From assembly GCA_937902395.1 (NCBI GenBank), contig CALGTV010000057.1, positions 1-23,893 on the forward strand: a DNA stretch of 23,893 bases, read 5' to 3'. The DNA comes from an uncultured Ruminococcus sp. (GTDB lineage Bacteria; Bacillota; Clostridia; Oscillospirales; Ruminococcaceae). Positions 16,846-23,893 of this stretch are shown here, piece by piece (position 1 is the stretch's first letter; the number at the start of each line of letters is the position of its first letter). Position numbers and translations under genes: made by a program. The notes under the pieces are model-generated. The model saw only the letters and a program-made list of their open reading frames with translations, had not been told where the DNA came from and ran no database searches.

Positions 16846-16928
16846 ATGTGATATTATAGCACAATTTCAGCTCAATCTCTCCCCTGGCTGCTTCGGCAGT
16901 CGGGGGATTTTGTGCTATTATAGCATAA
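16846..16928 (+). repeat. 83-bp operator-hairpin-operator module, copy B
   Basis: This has the same order and spacing as copy A: palindrome copy 5 (16846-16864), a UUCG hairpin (16880-16907), then palindrome copy 6 (16910-16928, one mismatched pair). It starts 1 bp after the stop of the membrane protein gene. About 73 of 83 positions match copy A by eye. The two modules are 1,488 bp apart. Confidence 0.8.
16880..16911 (+). terminator. UUCG-capped hairpin after the membrane protein gene
   Basis: A 12-position stem caps a TTCG loop and is followed by TTTT. Compared with copy A, the A-C mismatch has become G-C and one T-G pair has become T-A, so the fold is better paired here. The differences preserve the hairpin, which argues that the RNA structure matters. 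Confidence 0.65.
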
Positions 16929-17051
16929 CCACTTTGATTTTGAACTGAAATTCAATGGGAATTACGATATATATAAATAAAACCGACTGTTTTCACAATC
17001 AGTTTTACTATACACTTTTATTTAAAAAATGCGTTAAAATCACAAAAACTG

Positions 17052-17080
17052 TTGACTTTTATCTCGCAATACTGTATAAT
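17052..17080 (+). promoter_or_regulatory. Promoter of the leucine-rich-repeat/dockerin gene
   Basis: TTGACT (17052-17057) and TATAAT (17075-17080) are 17 bp apart. The leader of about 95 nt contains a 7-bp hairpin, ATCATTC (17089-17095) and GAATGAT (17105-17111). AAGGAGG at 17170-17176 precedes the start codon. The rest of the 250-bp gap from 16930 shows nothing else. Confidence 0.8.
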
Positions 17081-17180
17081 AAATATAAATCATTCGAATT
17101 GGATGAATGATGCGTTTATCAATATAAAATAAACAAATAGTATTTATAAAAAATTTATCAAAGAATTTTAAGGAGGTTTT

Positions 17181-20100
17181 ATGAACAAAATCACAAAAAG
17201 AATTATTAGTATGGCTGTTTCAGCTACACTAATAGCAGGGTATGCAACAGTACCACTCCAAAATATTAGTAGTAGACCAATATTTTACATTAACACAGCT
17301 CAGGCTGCCACGTTAAAAAATGGTCTTGAATACATAATCGAAGATAATAATGCTATAATTGTTGGATGCGAAAAATCAGTAGCAAGTATTGAAATCCCTG
17401 ATAAAATAGACGGATATGATGTTACTGTAATATCAGATAACGCTTTTGAATATTGTGAAAATTTACAAAATGTTATTTTACCACAAACTCTTAACAGAAT
17501 TGGCTCACTTTCATTCTATGGATGTGTTAACCTTAAATCAATTGTAATTCCCGATTCAGTTACCGAAATTGGCGAATATAGTTTTGATAGTTGTAACAAT
17601 CTTAAATCTGTAACTTTATCAAATAATCTAAAAAGTATTGGTTATCATGCTTTCTATGGTGCAGCTATTACAGAAATCACTATCCCTGCTTCTTTGGAAT
17701 GGGCTGATTCACCTTTTGCTGAATGTACTTCACTTGAATCTGTTACTTTTGCTCCTAAAATCACAAAAGTTGCATCGGGTTTATTTAGAGAATGTAATGG
17801 TTTAAAATCAATCACTATTCCCGAAGGAATTACAACAATCGGTAGTTGGGCTTTTTATGGTTGTTCCAATTTGACTGATATTACACTTCCCGATACGTTA
17901 GAAATCATAGAAGAACATGCTATCCAAGAATGTGATAGCCTTAAATCAATCGTCATTCCCGATTCAGTTACCGAAATTGGTGAAAGCGGTGTAGATAACT
18001 GTGATAATCTTAAATCTATAACTTTATCAAATAATCTAAAAAGTATTGGTTATCATGCTTTCTATGGTGCGGCTATTACAGAAATCACTATCCCTGCTTC
18101 TTTGGAATGGGCTGATAGTCCATTTGCCAATTGTACTAACCTCTCATATGTAGAATTTTCTGAGAATTCCACCAAAATATGTGATGGGATATTTTATGAT
18201 TGCTCATCTTTGAAACACGTTCTCCTTCCTATATCAATTAAAGAAATCGGTGAACTCTCATTTGCTAACTGTACGCAACTTACTACAATCATCGGTGGAG
18301 ATAAGAATATCACATTCAAACCTCATTCCTTTGAAAATTGCCCAATGCTACATGACAGCCGATTCAGTCTGCTTGACTCATCATCATATATAAGTGTAAA
18401 TAATAATGTTGGTTCTGTTAATGGAATAGTGAACTATACACTTCGCTATCAACTCAATGAAAACGTTGCAAAATATTCATCAGATCACTGCATATTACTA
18501 AATATTCCTGAAGGTATGAGCATTATTCCTGATAGCATCGCTTCTAACATAATAGATGAAGAAAGTACGGATTACACAAGCGATACATTCTACGTAACAA
18601 AACCAACAGGTATTATAAAATTTTCTTGCAGAATACAAGAACACGGTGAGTATTCGATTTCACCCGCAATATCATTCTTTTATAACGGCGATTACTGGGA
18701 GCAACAAACAATAGGTTCTATTGATGTAGATGTACCTAAATTAACCTGTAATGCTCTTAATACTGTAAACACATATGAGGCGGAAGTACACGGTATAGCT
18801 GAAAAAGATGCTTCTATTGAGATATATGTTGATGAAAAAAAAGTAAAGACTATTAAGAGTAACAAATACACAGGTAAATATAACACAGTTATTCCTCTTC
18901 CTGAAAAAACTTCTGGCTCTACATATCTTATCTATGCGCAGAATGGTAAGAATATTAGTGATGAAATAACAATAACGTACGGTGAAGATGAACCTGTTGT
19001 CAAATCTGTTAAGTTTATTTATAATGAAAACGAAGAAACAGATATTACAAAAGTATTTACTGAAGGTGCTTCTCCGGTTTTTACTCTCTCCTCAACATAC
19101 TATCAATTTGAAATAGAAACAGAGAATACTAATAATATATATAAAGTTTTCGTAACAAGCACAAAAGGAAATGATGAGAAACTACTTGAAGCACACTGGA
19201 ATACTGAAAAGCAAAGATGGATTACGAATGATTATTTTGATTACCAGAATCAGAATTATTTAGCAGGAGCATTAAATGTAAGAATTATTAATAAAAAAGA
19301 AATTGAAATTCAAGATACAAATGATAATTCCTCATCTGATATTTTCGATAAGTTCAAGGATAACAGTAGCGTTGAGGTGATAGAGGATAATCCCAATGAC
19401 ACCTTATTGCACTATACCATTTCTGACGGTATTAATACTAACGAATTAATGCAGTATACTGAAATATCTGACGAACTTAACTTTAATGATAAAAAAGTTT
19501 CAGCAGAAGAAGTTGCAAAATCCCCTTCTGATTACGGATTTGACAACAATGCATACATTGTTGAAGAAGACGGTATTAAATATAAATATTATTTAAAAGT
19601 TCAAACACCTACTATTCAAGGGGCATTTTCTCCAAATATTGCTACATCTCCAACAGCAACATCTACAAATAGAAAATATAAAGATTACAATACTGGTTAT
19701 GTCGCTGTAAAAACACCTGTTTCAACTGAAATTAGTCCTGCTGGTAAAACACAGTTTTATATTAGCTTATTTGACGGAATAGCAGAAGAAGTAACTCTTA
19801 AAACAATTGAAAATGTAACAGGTTGGACAAATTGGGCGGATGCTATGGGATATTTGGCTTCATGTTATTCTTTACCTATCAGCTATATGCAAAACACATC
19901 AAGTTATTATGACAGAGTAGGAAAAGCATGGAATTCCAATGAATTAGTTGCTAAATCAACAATGCTCTATGTATTACAAATGAGCAACGAACTCTTTTGG
20001 GATTCAGTAGCTGTAGCATCTGGTGGAACAATAGTAGGTCCTGCTCTATGTATATTAGCCAAAGCAGGAGTTAGCGCTTTAATCCAGATGGTTGAAGAAG

Positions 20101-21005
20101 AATTAGATAAAGAAATTGAAGCGTACTATAATAGTAATGGTCATCCGCGTTTCATTATTGACCCAAGCGGTTATGTCTACGAAGCAATACCAAGCAATAG
20201 AATTGAAAACGCCGAAATGAAAATATACTACTTAGATAATGAAAGTGGTGATGAAATATTGTGGAATGCCAACGACTATGACCAATTTAACCCACTTTAT
20301 ACAGACAAGTATGGTAAATATGCATGGGATGTTCCCGAAGGCAAATGGAAAGTCGTATGTAGCAAAGAAGGCTATGAAACATCTGAAAGCGAATGGTTAA
20401 ATGTTCCTCCGATTCAGACTGATGTAAACTTTGCTCTTATTAGCTACGAATCACCATTAATTGAAACTGTTGAATACCGGGACAATCAGTTTATTCTTTC
20501 TTTCAGTAAGTATATGAAGCCTGAAACCATCAATAACAAAACCATCAATATTAATGGTCTTGAAAATTACACAATTTCACCAATTTTCGATAACAAAGGT
20601 GACAAATTCGCAATTAAATATGCTGTAAAAGCTGACTTTTCACAAGTTAATACTATTACAATTTCGTCTACTGATAGTTGCATGAGCTATTCTGATAGCA
20701 AAGCTACTCCAACATCTATTTCTGTTACAATTAATACTGATATATCAAACATTCTTCTCGGTGATGTAAATAAAGACGGTATGGTCGATGCTTCTGATGC
20801 TTCGTTAGTACTTGTTGAATATGCAATTCTTTCAACAGGCGGAGACAAAACTTTAACTGGAGAACTGGAAATAGTCGCAGATGTTAACAGCGATGGTACG
20901 GTCGATGCTTCTGATGCTTCATTAATACTTAGCTTCTACGCTTTTCTTTCAACTGGTGGAACTATTACCGATATGAGAGAATGGCTTGTTAATTCAAAAC
21001 AATAA
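17181..21005 (+). CDS. Secreted BspA-type leucine-rich-repeat protein with C-terminal dockerin
   Basis: A 1,274-residue exported protein. The signal peptide spans about residues 1-43 (MNKITKRIISMAVSATLIAG, ending near AQAA). BspA/LRR_5-type repeats fill about 50-400, with the pattern LKSIVIPDSVTEIGEYSFDSC. A long middle follows, with Ig-like beta stretches and one hydrophobic glycine-rich segment near 945-970 (VASGGTIVGPALCILAKAG). A PSGYVYEAIPSNRIENAEMK-type domain near 990-1090 and an SbsA-like Ig domain near 1095-1190 come next. The C-terminal type I dockerin has two canonical calcium repeats, GDVNKDGMVDASDASLVLVE and ADVNSDGTVDASDASLILSF. It probably attaches to a cohesin on the cell surface and binds protein or glycan ligands through the repeats. 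AAGGAGG precedes ATG 17181 by 4 nt. No catalytic domain is recognised. Confidence 0.85.
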   Translation: MNKITKRIISMAVSATLIAGYATVPLQNISSRPIFYINTAQAATLKNGLEYIIEDNNAIIVGCEKSVASIEIPDKIDGYDVTVISDNAFEYCENLQNVILPQTLNRIGSLSFYGCVNLKSIVIPDSVTEIGEYSFDSCNNLKSVTLSNNLKSIGYHAFYGAAITEITIPASLEWADSPFAECTSLESVTFAPKITKVASGLFRECNGLKSITIPEGITTIGSWAFYGCSNLTDITLPDTLEIIEEHAIQECDSLKSIVIPDSVTEIGESGVDNCDNLKSITLSNNLKSIGYHAFYGAAITEITIPASLEWADSPFANCTNLSYVEFSENSTKICDGIFYDCSSLKHVLLPISIKEIGELSFANCTQLTTIIGGDKNITFKPHSFENCPMLHDSRFSLLDSSSYISVNNNVGSVNGIVNYTLRYQLNENVAKYSSDHCILLNIPEGMSIIPDSIASNIIDEESTDYTSDTFYVTKPTGIIKFSCRIQEHGEYSISPAISFFYNGDYWEQQTIGSIDVDVPKLTCNALNTVNTYEAEVHGIAEKDASIEIYVDEKKVKTIKSNKYTGKYNTVIPLPEKTSGSTYLIYAQNGKNISDEITITYGEDEPVVKSVKFIYNENEETDITKVFTEGASPVFTLSSTYYQFEIETENTNNIYKVFVTSTKGNDEKLLEAHWNTEKQRWITNDYFDYQNQNYLAGALNVRIINKKEIEIQDTNDNSSSDIFDKFKDNSSVEVIEDNPNDTLLHYTISDGINTNELMQYTEISDELNFNDKKVSAEEVAKSPSDYGFDNNAYIVEEDGIKYKYYLKVQTPTIQGAFSPNIATSPTATSTNRKYKDYNTGYVAVKTPVSTEISPAGKTQFYISLFDGIAEEVTLKTIENVTGWTNWADAMGYLASCYSLPISYMQNTSSYYDRVGKAWNSNELVAKSTMLYVLQMSNELFWDSVAVASGGTIVGPALCILAKAGVSALIQMVEEELDKEIEAYYNSNGHPRFIIDPSGYVYEAIPSNRIENAEMKIYYLDNESGDEILWNANDYDQFNPLYTDKYGKYAWDVPEGKWKVVCSKEGYETSESEWLNVPPIQTDVNFALISYESPLIETVEYRDNQFILSFSKYMKPETINNKTININGLENYTISPIFDNKGDKFAIKYAVKADFSQVNTITISSTDSCMSYSDSKATPTSISVTINTDISNILLGDVNKDGMVDASDASLVLVEYAILSTGGDKTLTGELEIVADVNSDGTVDASDASLILSFYAFLSTGGTITDMREWLVNSKQ
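17532..18133 (+). repeat. Internal duplication in the leucine-rich-repeat region, 408-bp offset
   Basis: About 190 bp starting at 17532 recur starting at 17940. The longest stretch, around 17612-17705 and 18020-18113, is almost identical. The 136-residue offset is a whole number of repeats, so the copies keep frame and register. It indicates a recent unequal duplication or gene conversion. Confidence 0.8.
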
Positions 21006-21017
21006 CAACTAATCCCA

Positions 21018-21049
21018 AAATATCCGCAACATTTACGTTGCGGATATTT
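21018..21049 (+). terminator. Intrinsic terminator of the leucine-rich-repeat/dockerin gene
   Basis: AAATATCCGCAAC (21018-21030) and GTTGCGGATATTT (21037-21049) form a perfect 13-bp stem with a 6-base loop, 13 bp after the stop codon. The ends supply A and T tracts, so it may act in both directions. Confidence 0.8.
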
Positions 21050-21094
21050 CATTGCACGTTCATTATACAACGCGCCAAGGCTTTTTCTTCAGAT

Positions 21095-21117
21095 TTTTGT
21101 GCTATAATAGCACAAAA
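21095..21117 (+). promoter_or_regulatory. Palindromic extended -10 promoter/operator (copy 7)
   Basis: The core TTGTGCTATAATAGCACAA (21097-21115) is identical to the topB copy, and the arms extend to 11 bp here. TGCTATAAT faces the zinc-ribbon membrane protein gene, 138 bp downstream. A second, ordinary promoter lies between them at 21175-21203. Confidence 0.75.
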
Positions 21118-21174
21118 TCACAAAAAACACAAACTGCAAAATTCCACATTAAATATTATTGTTAATTAAGTCAG

Positions 21175-21203
21175 TTGTTTTATTCGATAAATTATGATAG
21201 AAT
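21175..21203 (+). promoter_or_regulatory. Probable proximal promoter of the zinc-ribbon membrane protein gene
   Basis: TTGTTT (21175-21180) and TAGAAT (21198-21203) are 17 bp apart, with TGA just before the -10 hexamer. It is weaker than the other promoters in the window. Confidence 0.5.
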
Positions 21204-21254
21204 TATAGTATAAATTAGAATTATACCGTCAACAAAACGCAAAAGGAAGGAAAA

Positions 21255-21575
21255 ATGAAGAATTATACGAAATGCAAGAAATGTGGAAGTCATTCTTTAT
21301 ACTTTGAAGAAAGAATAGTTCCAGTTAATCATTCATGTTTAGATACACTTGGTAGAGCAATATTACTCTTAATTCCAATTATCGGATGGATTGCTCTTTT
21401 AAGTAGAAAAAACTTCATTAACGAAAGATATGCGACCTGCAGGCAATGTGGTTACAGAAAAGACCTTACAGTAAGAACATCCCTATTAACAAAGATAATA
21501 ACTATTTGGTTTATTGCTTTTGTAGTTGTATTTCTTTTGGGTATGATTGCTATGACTATTTTATCAAATGACTAA
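21255..21575 (+). CDS. Small zinc-ribbon membrane protein
   Basis: A 106-residue protein of unknown function. Two CxxC pairs, CKKC at residues 7-10 and CRQC near 62-65, would form one zinc ribbon interrupted by a hydrophobic helix (about 33-49, AILLLIPIIGWIALLS). A second helix lies at about 81-103. The ribbon halves would therefore be on the same side of a hairpin-like membrane insertion, probably the cytoplasmic side. AAGGAAGG precedes ATG 21255. Palindrome copy 7 and a weaker promoter are upstream and a strong terminator is downstream, so it is a one-gene unit. Confidence 0.65.
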   Translation: MKNYTKCKKCGSHSLYFEERIVPVNHSCLDTLGRAILLLIPIIGWIALLSRKNFINERYATCRQCGYRKDLTVRTSLLTKIITIWFIAFVVVFLLGMIAMTILSND

Positions 21576-21610
21576 TAAAGAGAAAAAATATATAATATCC
21601 TAACCATATA

Positions 21611-21656
21611 GAACCGAACCATTTTGTACGTACAGACAAATTGGTTCGGTTCTTTT
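21611..21656 (+). terminator. Strong intrinsic terminator after the zinc-ribbon gene
   Basis: GAACCGAACCA (21611-21621) and TGGTTCGGTTC (21642-21652) pair perfectly and extend inward by five more pairs after one mismatch. TTTT follows at 21653. The rest of the gap to the next promoter (21657-21789) shows no gene. Confidence 0.8.
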
Positions 21657-21789
21657 CAAAGTTGGAATTCATTTTTTCAACTATTAGTCAAACTTATATC
21701 ACTATCAAAAATCATTCATAAATATGCAACACATTCTCGCTGTTTGCATATCTCAAATTTCAACCAATTCTCTAATATGGATATAAGTA

Positions 21790-21818
21790 TTGCAGTAACT
21801 TTATTTTTATATTATAAT
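21790..21818 (+). promoter_or_regulatory. Promoter of the serine recombinase gene
   Basis: TTGCAG (21790-21795) and TATAAT (21813-21818) are 17 bp apart. The leader of about 120 nt carries the inverted and direct repeats at 21829-21931. Confidence 0.7.
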
Positions 21819-21828
21819 TGAAAAAAGT

Positions 21829-21931
21829 GTTTGTTTAGGGTACACTCTATCAGGACTATCCAAAAGCGTCCGTTTAGAGTTGTATTTTCAATTTTCAAAC
21901 GTCCGATAAATAAAGACTACCCTAACCAAAC
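21829..21931. other. Repeat-rich leader, candidate recombinase (res-like) site
   Basis: GTTTGTTTAGGGTA (21829-21842) and TACCCTAACCAAAC (21918-21931) are inverted arms with one mismatch, 75 bp apart. Inside, CGTCCG occurs twice in direct orientation (21867-21872 and 21900-21905), 33 bp or about three helical turns apart. GACTATCC (21854-21861) and GACTACCC (21915-21922) also echo each other. Serine resolvases often bind such arrays just upstream of their own gene, which would couple recombination and autoregulation. No crossover site is proven. Confidence 0.45.
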
Positions 21932-21946
21932 AGAACGGAGGATTTT

Positions 21947-22522
21947 ATGAGTAAGACTTACATCGGATACGCTCGTGTATCTACCGATGAGCAGAACGAA
22001 GCTCGTCAACTCAAATCATTTGCAGACTATTCTGAAAAAATAACAAAGATATTCACCGACAAAATGAGTGGCAAAGACACAAATCGTCCGCAGCTTAAAG
22101 CAATGCTCGATTATGTCCGTGAGGGCGATGTAGTTGTAGTATCAGACTTCTCACGGCTTGCTCGAAGTACAACAGATATGTTACAGATTGTCAAGGAGCT
22201 GACCGACAAGGGAGTGGCTCTTATCAGCATTAAAGAAAAAGTCGATACCGATACACCACAAGGACGTTTTATGCTGACTATATTTGCAGCATTGGCAGAA
22301 CTTGAACGTGAAACTATCCTGCAACGGCAGCGTGAGGGAATATCCATTGCCAAGAAGCAAGGCAAATACAAAGGTCGTAAACCGCTTTCTTTCAACGAAG
22401 AACAGTTCAGAGCTGAATGCCAGAAGTGGAGAAACGGAGAACAAACAGCTACAGATACTATGAAAAAACTCGGTATCAAGCGTAATAGGTTTTATGAGAT
22501 TGTGAAAAAACTTGGGATGTAA
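21947..22522 (+). CDS. Serine recombinase (resolvase/invertase family)
   Basis: A 191-residue small serine recombinase that would cut and rejoin DNA through a 5' phosphoserine link. The N-terminal catalytic domain has YARVSTDEQ with the nucleophile S12 and R10, and SDFSRLARST with D67, R70 and R73. The helix RETILQRQREGISIAKKQGKYKGRK leads to a C-terminal helix-turn-helix (about 150-190, ATDTMKKLGIKRNRFYEIVK). The length matches Tn3-resolvase/Hin-type enzymes rather than large serine integrases, so it is more likely to resolve multimers or invert a segment than to integrate the element. ACGGAGG precedes ATG 21947 by 6 nt. The upstream repeats are its candidate target. Confidence 0.92.
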   Translation: MSKTYIGYARVSTDEQNEARQLKSFADYSEKITKIFTDKMSGKDTNRPQLKAMLDYVREGDVVVVSDFSRLARSTTDMLQIVKELTDKGVALISIKEKVDTDTPQGRFMLTIFAALAELERETILQRQREGISIAKKQGKYKGRKPLSFNEEQFRAECQKWRNGEQTATDTMKKLGIKRNRFYEIVKKLGM

Positions 22523-22878
22523 TTCTAATAACAATCATATATTTTGATAAGTATTTTCATAAAGTTACATAAATCAACCATATCAGCTATTGCAATCCAC
22601 AGTAAAATATGATATAATTATTATGTTGTAATATAAGTAGAGATTTTATAATTAATACATTCCCTAATAATACATAAAAAATGTAATAAAAATAATAATA
22701 GAAGCGATTTTCGATTCCACTTCGTCATAAAACATACAAATATACATTATTAAAGTCGTATAATTATTTTTTGTAAAATAAGAATACATCAATACTTTTC
22801 ATTTCAAAATATATGTTAGATTAAATCTCATAGTTTTATAAATTGCTGAACATATAAAAATATGTTAGGAGAAACATA
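22523..22878. other. Gene-free AT-rich stretch with a probable promoter
   Basis: No open frame with a ribosome binding site is seen. TTGCAA (22590-22595) and TATAAT (22613-22618) are 17 bp apart and could drive the TPR gene, leaving a long leader of about 250 nt. I see no strong stem-loop in that leader. Confidence 0.5.
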
Positions 22879-23893
22879 ATGAAGAAAATAAATAATAATA
22901 AGTTACAAATGGCATATGAAACCATTTGTCAAACTAAAGATTATGAACAAGCTAAAAGTACATTAAAAGAATTTTTCAATGATATTTTTGAAGATATATC
23001 ATTTAATACACTTTATTATTATGTAAAATCAATAGAACACATGACAACAATAGCAAACGCTAAACAAAAGTATTTTTGTAATGCACAGCTTGAAAATATA
23101 ACTATTTCTTTATATCGACATTCATTAACACGGGTAAATGAGTATGAAGTCAACGAAATTACACAAATTATTGATATACTATCGACAATGCATTCTGTCT
23201 ACTTTGCTCAAAGTGAGTTAGATGCTGCACTTGAAATTCAAAAAACCATTGCTATTTTAAAAGAGAAAATAAAAATAACCGATTCACCTATTGAAGATAA
23301 TTCTATCTACGACTTAATAAACACTTATTTAGCAAAAGGTAAATATGCTAAAGCATTAGATATATCATTAAAAGAGTTGAAAAAACGAAAACAAATTTAT
23401 GGAACAGAGCACATAGATACAGCCGCAAGTTATAATAATATCGGTAATGTATCCAACAAAATGGGCGACTACCACAAAGCACTAAAGTATTATGAAATGG
23501 CATTAAATATCTATGAAAAAGTACTCGGAACAGAACACCCTGATACTGCCACATCTTATAATAATATTGGTTCGACATACTACAGTATGGGCGACTACAA
23601 TAAGGCTCTGGAGTTTTATGAGAAAGATTTAAGAATTTGTGAAAAATTTCTTGGTACAGAACACCCTGATACTGCCACATCTTATAATAATATCGGTGGT
23701 GTATATAGGGCAATGGGCGACTACAATAAGGCTCTGGAGTTTTATGAGAAAGATTTAAGAATTTGTGAAAAATTTCTTGGTACAGAACACCCTGATACTG
23801 CCACATCTTATAATAATATCGGTGGTGTATATAGGGCAATGGGCGACTACAATAAGGCTCTGGAGTTTTATGAGAAAGATTTAAGAATTTGTG
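22879..23893 (+). CDS. TPR-repeat protein, 3' end outside the window (partial)
   Basis: The frame is open from ATG 22879 to the window end, at least 338 residues. AGGAG at 22867-22871 lies 7 nt before the ATG. Residues 1-145 are helical and unrecognised. From about residue 140, 42-residue tetratricopeptide repeats of the kinesin-light-chain type follow, with the pattern SYNNIGGVYRAMGDYNKALE and LGTEHPDTAT. Such arrays bind proteins. No signal peptide or membrane helix is seen, so it is probably cytoplasmic. Without the C-terminus, an attached effector or signalling domain cannot be excluded. The large open frame on the opposite strand (23348-23839) is only a shadow of these repeats. Confidence 0.8.
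   Translation, partial: MKKINNNKLQMAYETICQTKDYEQAKSTLKEFFNDIFEDISFNTLYYYVKSIEHMTTIANAKQKYFCNAQLENITISLYRHSLTRVNEYEVNEITQIIDILSTMHSVYFAQSELDAALEIQKTIAILKEKIKITDSPIEDNSIYDLINTYLAKGKYAKALDISLKELKKRKQIYGTEHIDTAASYNNIGNVSNKMGDYHKALKYYEMALNIYEKVLGTEHPDTATSYNNIGSTYYSMGDYNKALEFYEKDLRICEKFLGTEHPDTATSYNNIGGVYRAMGDYNKALEFYEKDLRICEKFLGTEHPDTATSYNNIGGVYRAMGDYNKALEFYEKDLRIC
23461..23893 (+). repeat. 126-bp tandem repeats encoding TPR units
   Basis: Unit starts at 23461, 23587, 23713 and 23839 are spaced exactly 126 bp apart (42 codons). The units at 23587 and 23713 are identical in DNA, and the partial unit at 23839 matches them to the window end. The unit at 23461 is diverged. The identical copies indicate recent expansion and probable copy-number variation. 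Confidence 0.9.

Noticed and set aside
23348..23839. 163-codon repetitive open frame on the minus strand
   Set aside because: It is the antisense image of the TPR repeats. The plus-strand frame has a start, a ribosome binding site and a recognised fold.
23461..23893. Regular repeats as a possible CRISPR array
   Set aside because: The units are 126 bp, contiguous, in frame and encode TPRs. There are no unique spacers.
1..23893. tRNA or rRNA genes and a tRNA-derived attachment site
   Set aside because: No cloverleaf, CCA end or rRNA-like stretch was seen on either strand by eye.

Overview
The window is AT-rich, uses the standard genetic code, and has Gram-positive signals throughout: AAGGAGG-type ribosome binding sites and TTGACA-17-TATAAT promoters. 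Two secreted proteins end in type I dockerins. Together with the gene set this suggests a Ruminococcus-like gut Bacillota (family-level inference from memory, no search was run). Most of the window looks like the DNA-processing and cargo part of an integrative/conjugative or plasmid-like element. No relaxase, coupling protein, type IV secretion gene or integrase is visible, so the element is incomplete here.

Layout. Bases 1-176: palindrome-rich left edge without a gene. 177-1034: a four-helix membrane protein and a divergent Cro/CI-type regulator that share a palindromic control region. 1085-4262: topoisomerase III and a DUF3991/Toprim primase-like protein, each behind its own palindromic promoter. 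4480-5268 (minus): a small secreted dockerin protein. 5581-6184 (minus): a RelB/DinJ-RelE/ParE toxin-antitoxin pair. 6269-7030: a protein with two winged-helix-like domains. 7320-15356: a 2,678-residue polyvalent protein joining an ArdC-like N-terminus, a YodL-like region, an N6-adenine methylase and a SNF2-type helicase. Nested in it, in another frame, is a TnpV-like gene with its own ribosome binding site and intrinsic terminator. 15573-16844: an unknown two-helix membrane protein flanked by two copies of an 83-bp module. 17181-21005: a 1,274-residue secreted leucine-rich-repeat/dockerin protein. 21255-21575: a small zinc-ribbon membrane protein. 21947-22522: a serine recombinase. 22879-end: a TPR protein whose 126-bp repeats are identical in DNA and run off the window.

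The most interesting structure is a 19-bp palindrome, TTGTGCTATAATAGCACAA, present in seven copies between 1045 and 21115. Its centre is an extended -10 box (TGCTATAAT). Two copies lie 22-23 nt before the start codons of topB and the primase gene, and one lies upstream of the zinc-ribbon gene. Four occur as two pairs, each with a 64-bp centre-to-centre distance, around a UUCG hairpin. This looks like an element-wide operator set comparable in logic to plasmid KorA operators, which also overlap -10 boxes. The cognate regulator cannot be named from the sequence.

How the parts fit: topoisomerase, primase and helicase-methylase would process and protect transferred DNA, the toxin-antitoxin pair would stabilise the element, the recombinase could act on a repeat-rich region just upstream of itself, and the dockerin, membrane and TPR genes look like cargo. 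These roles are inferences from family membership.
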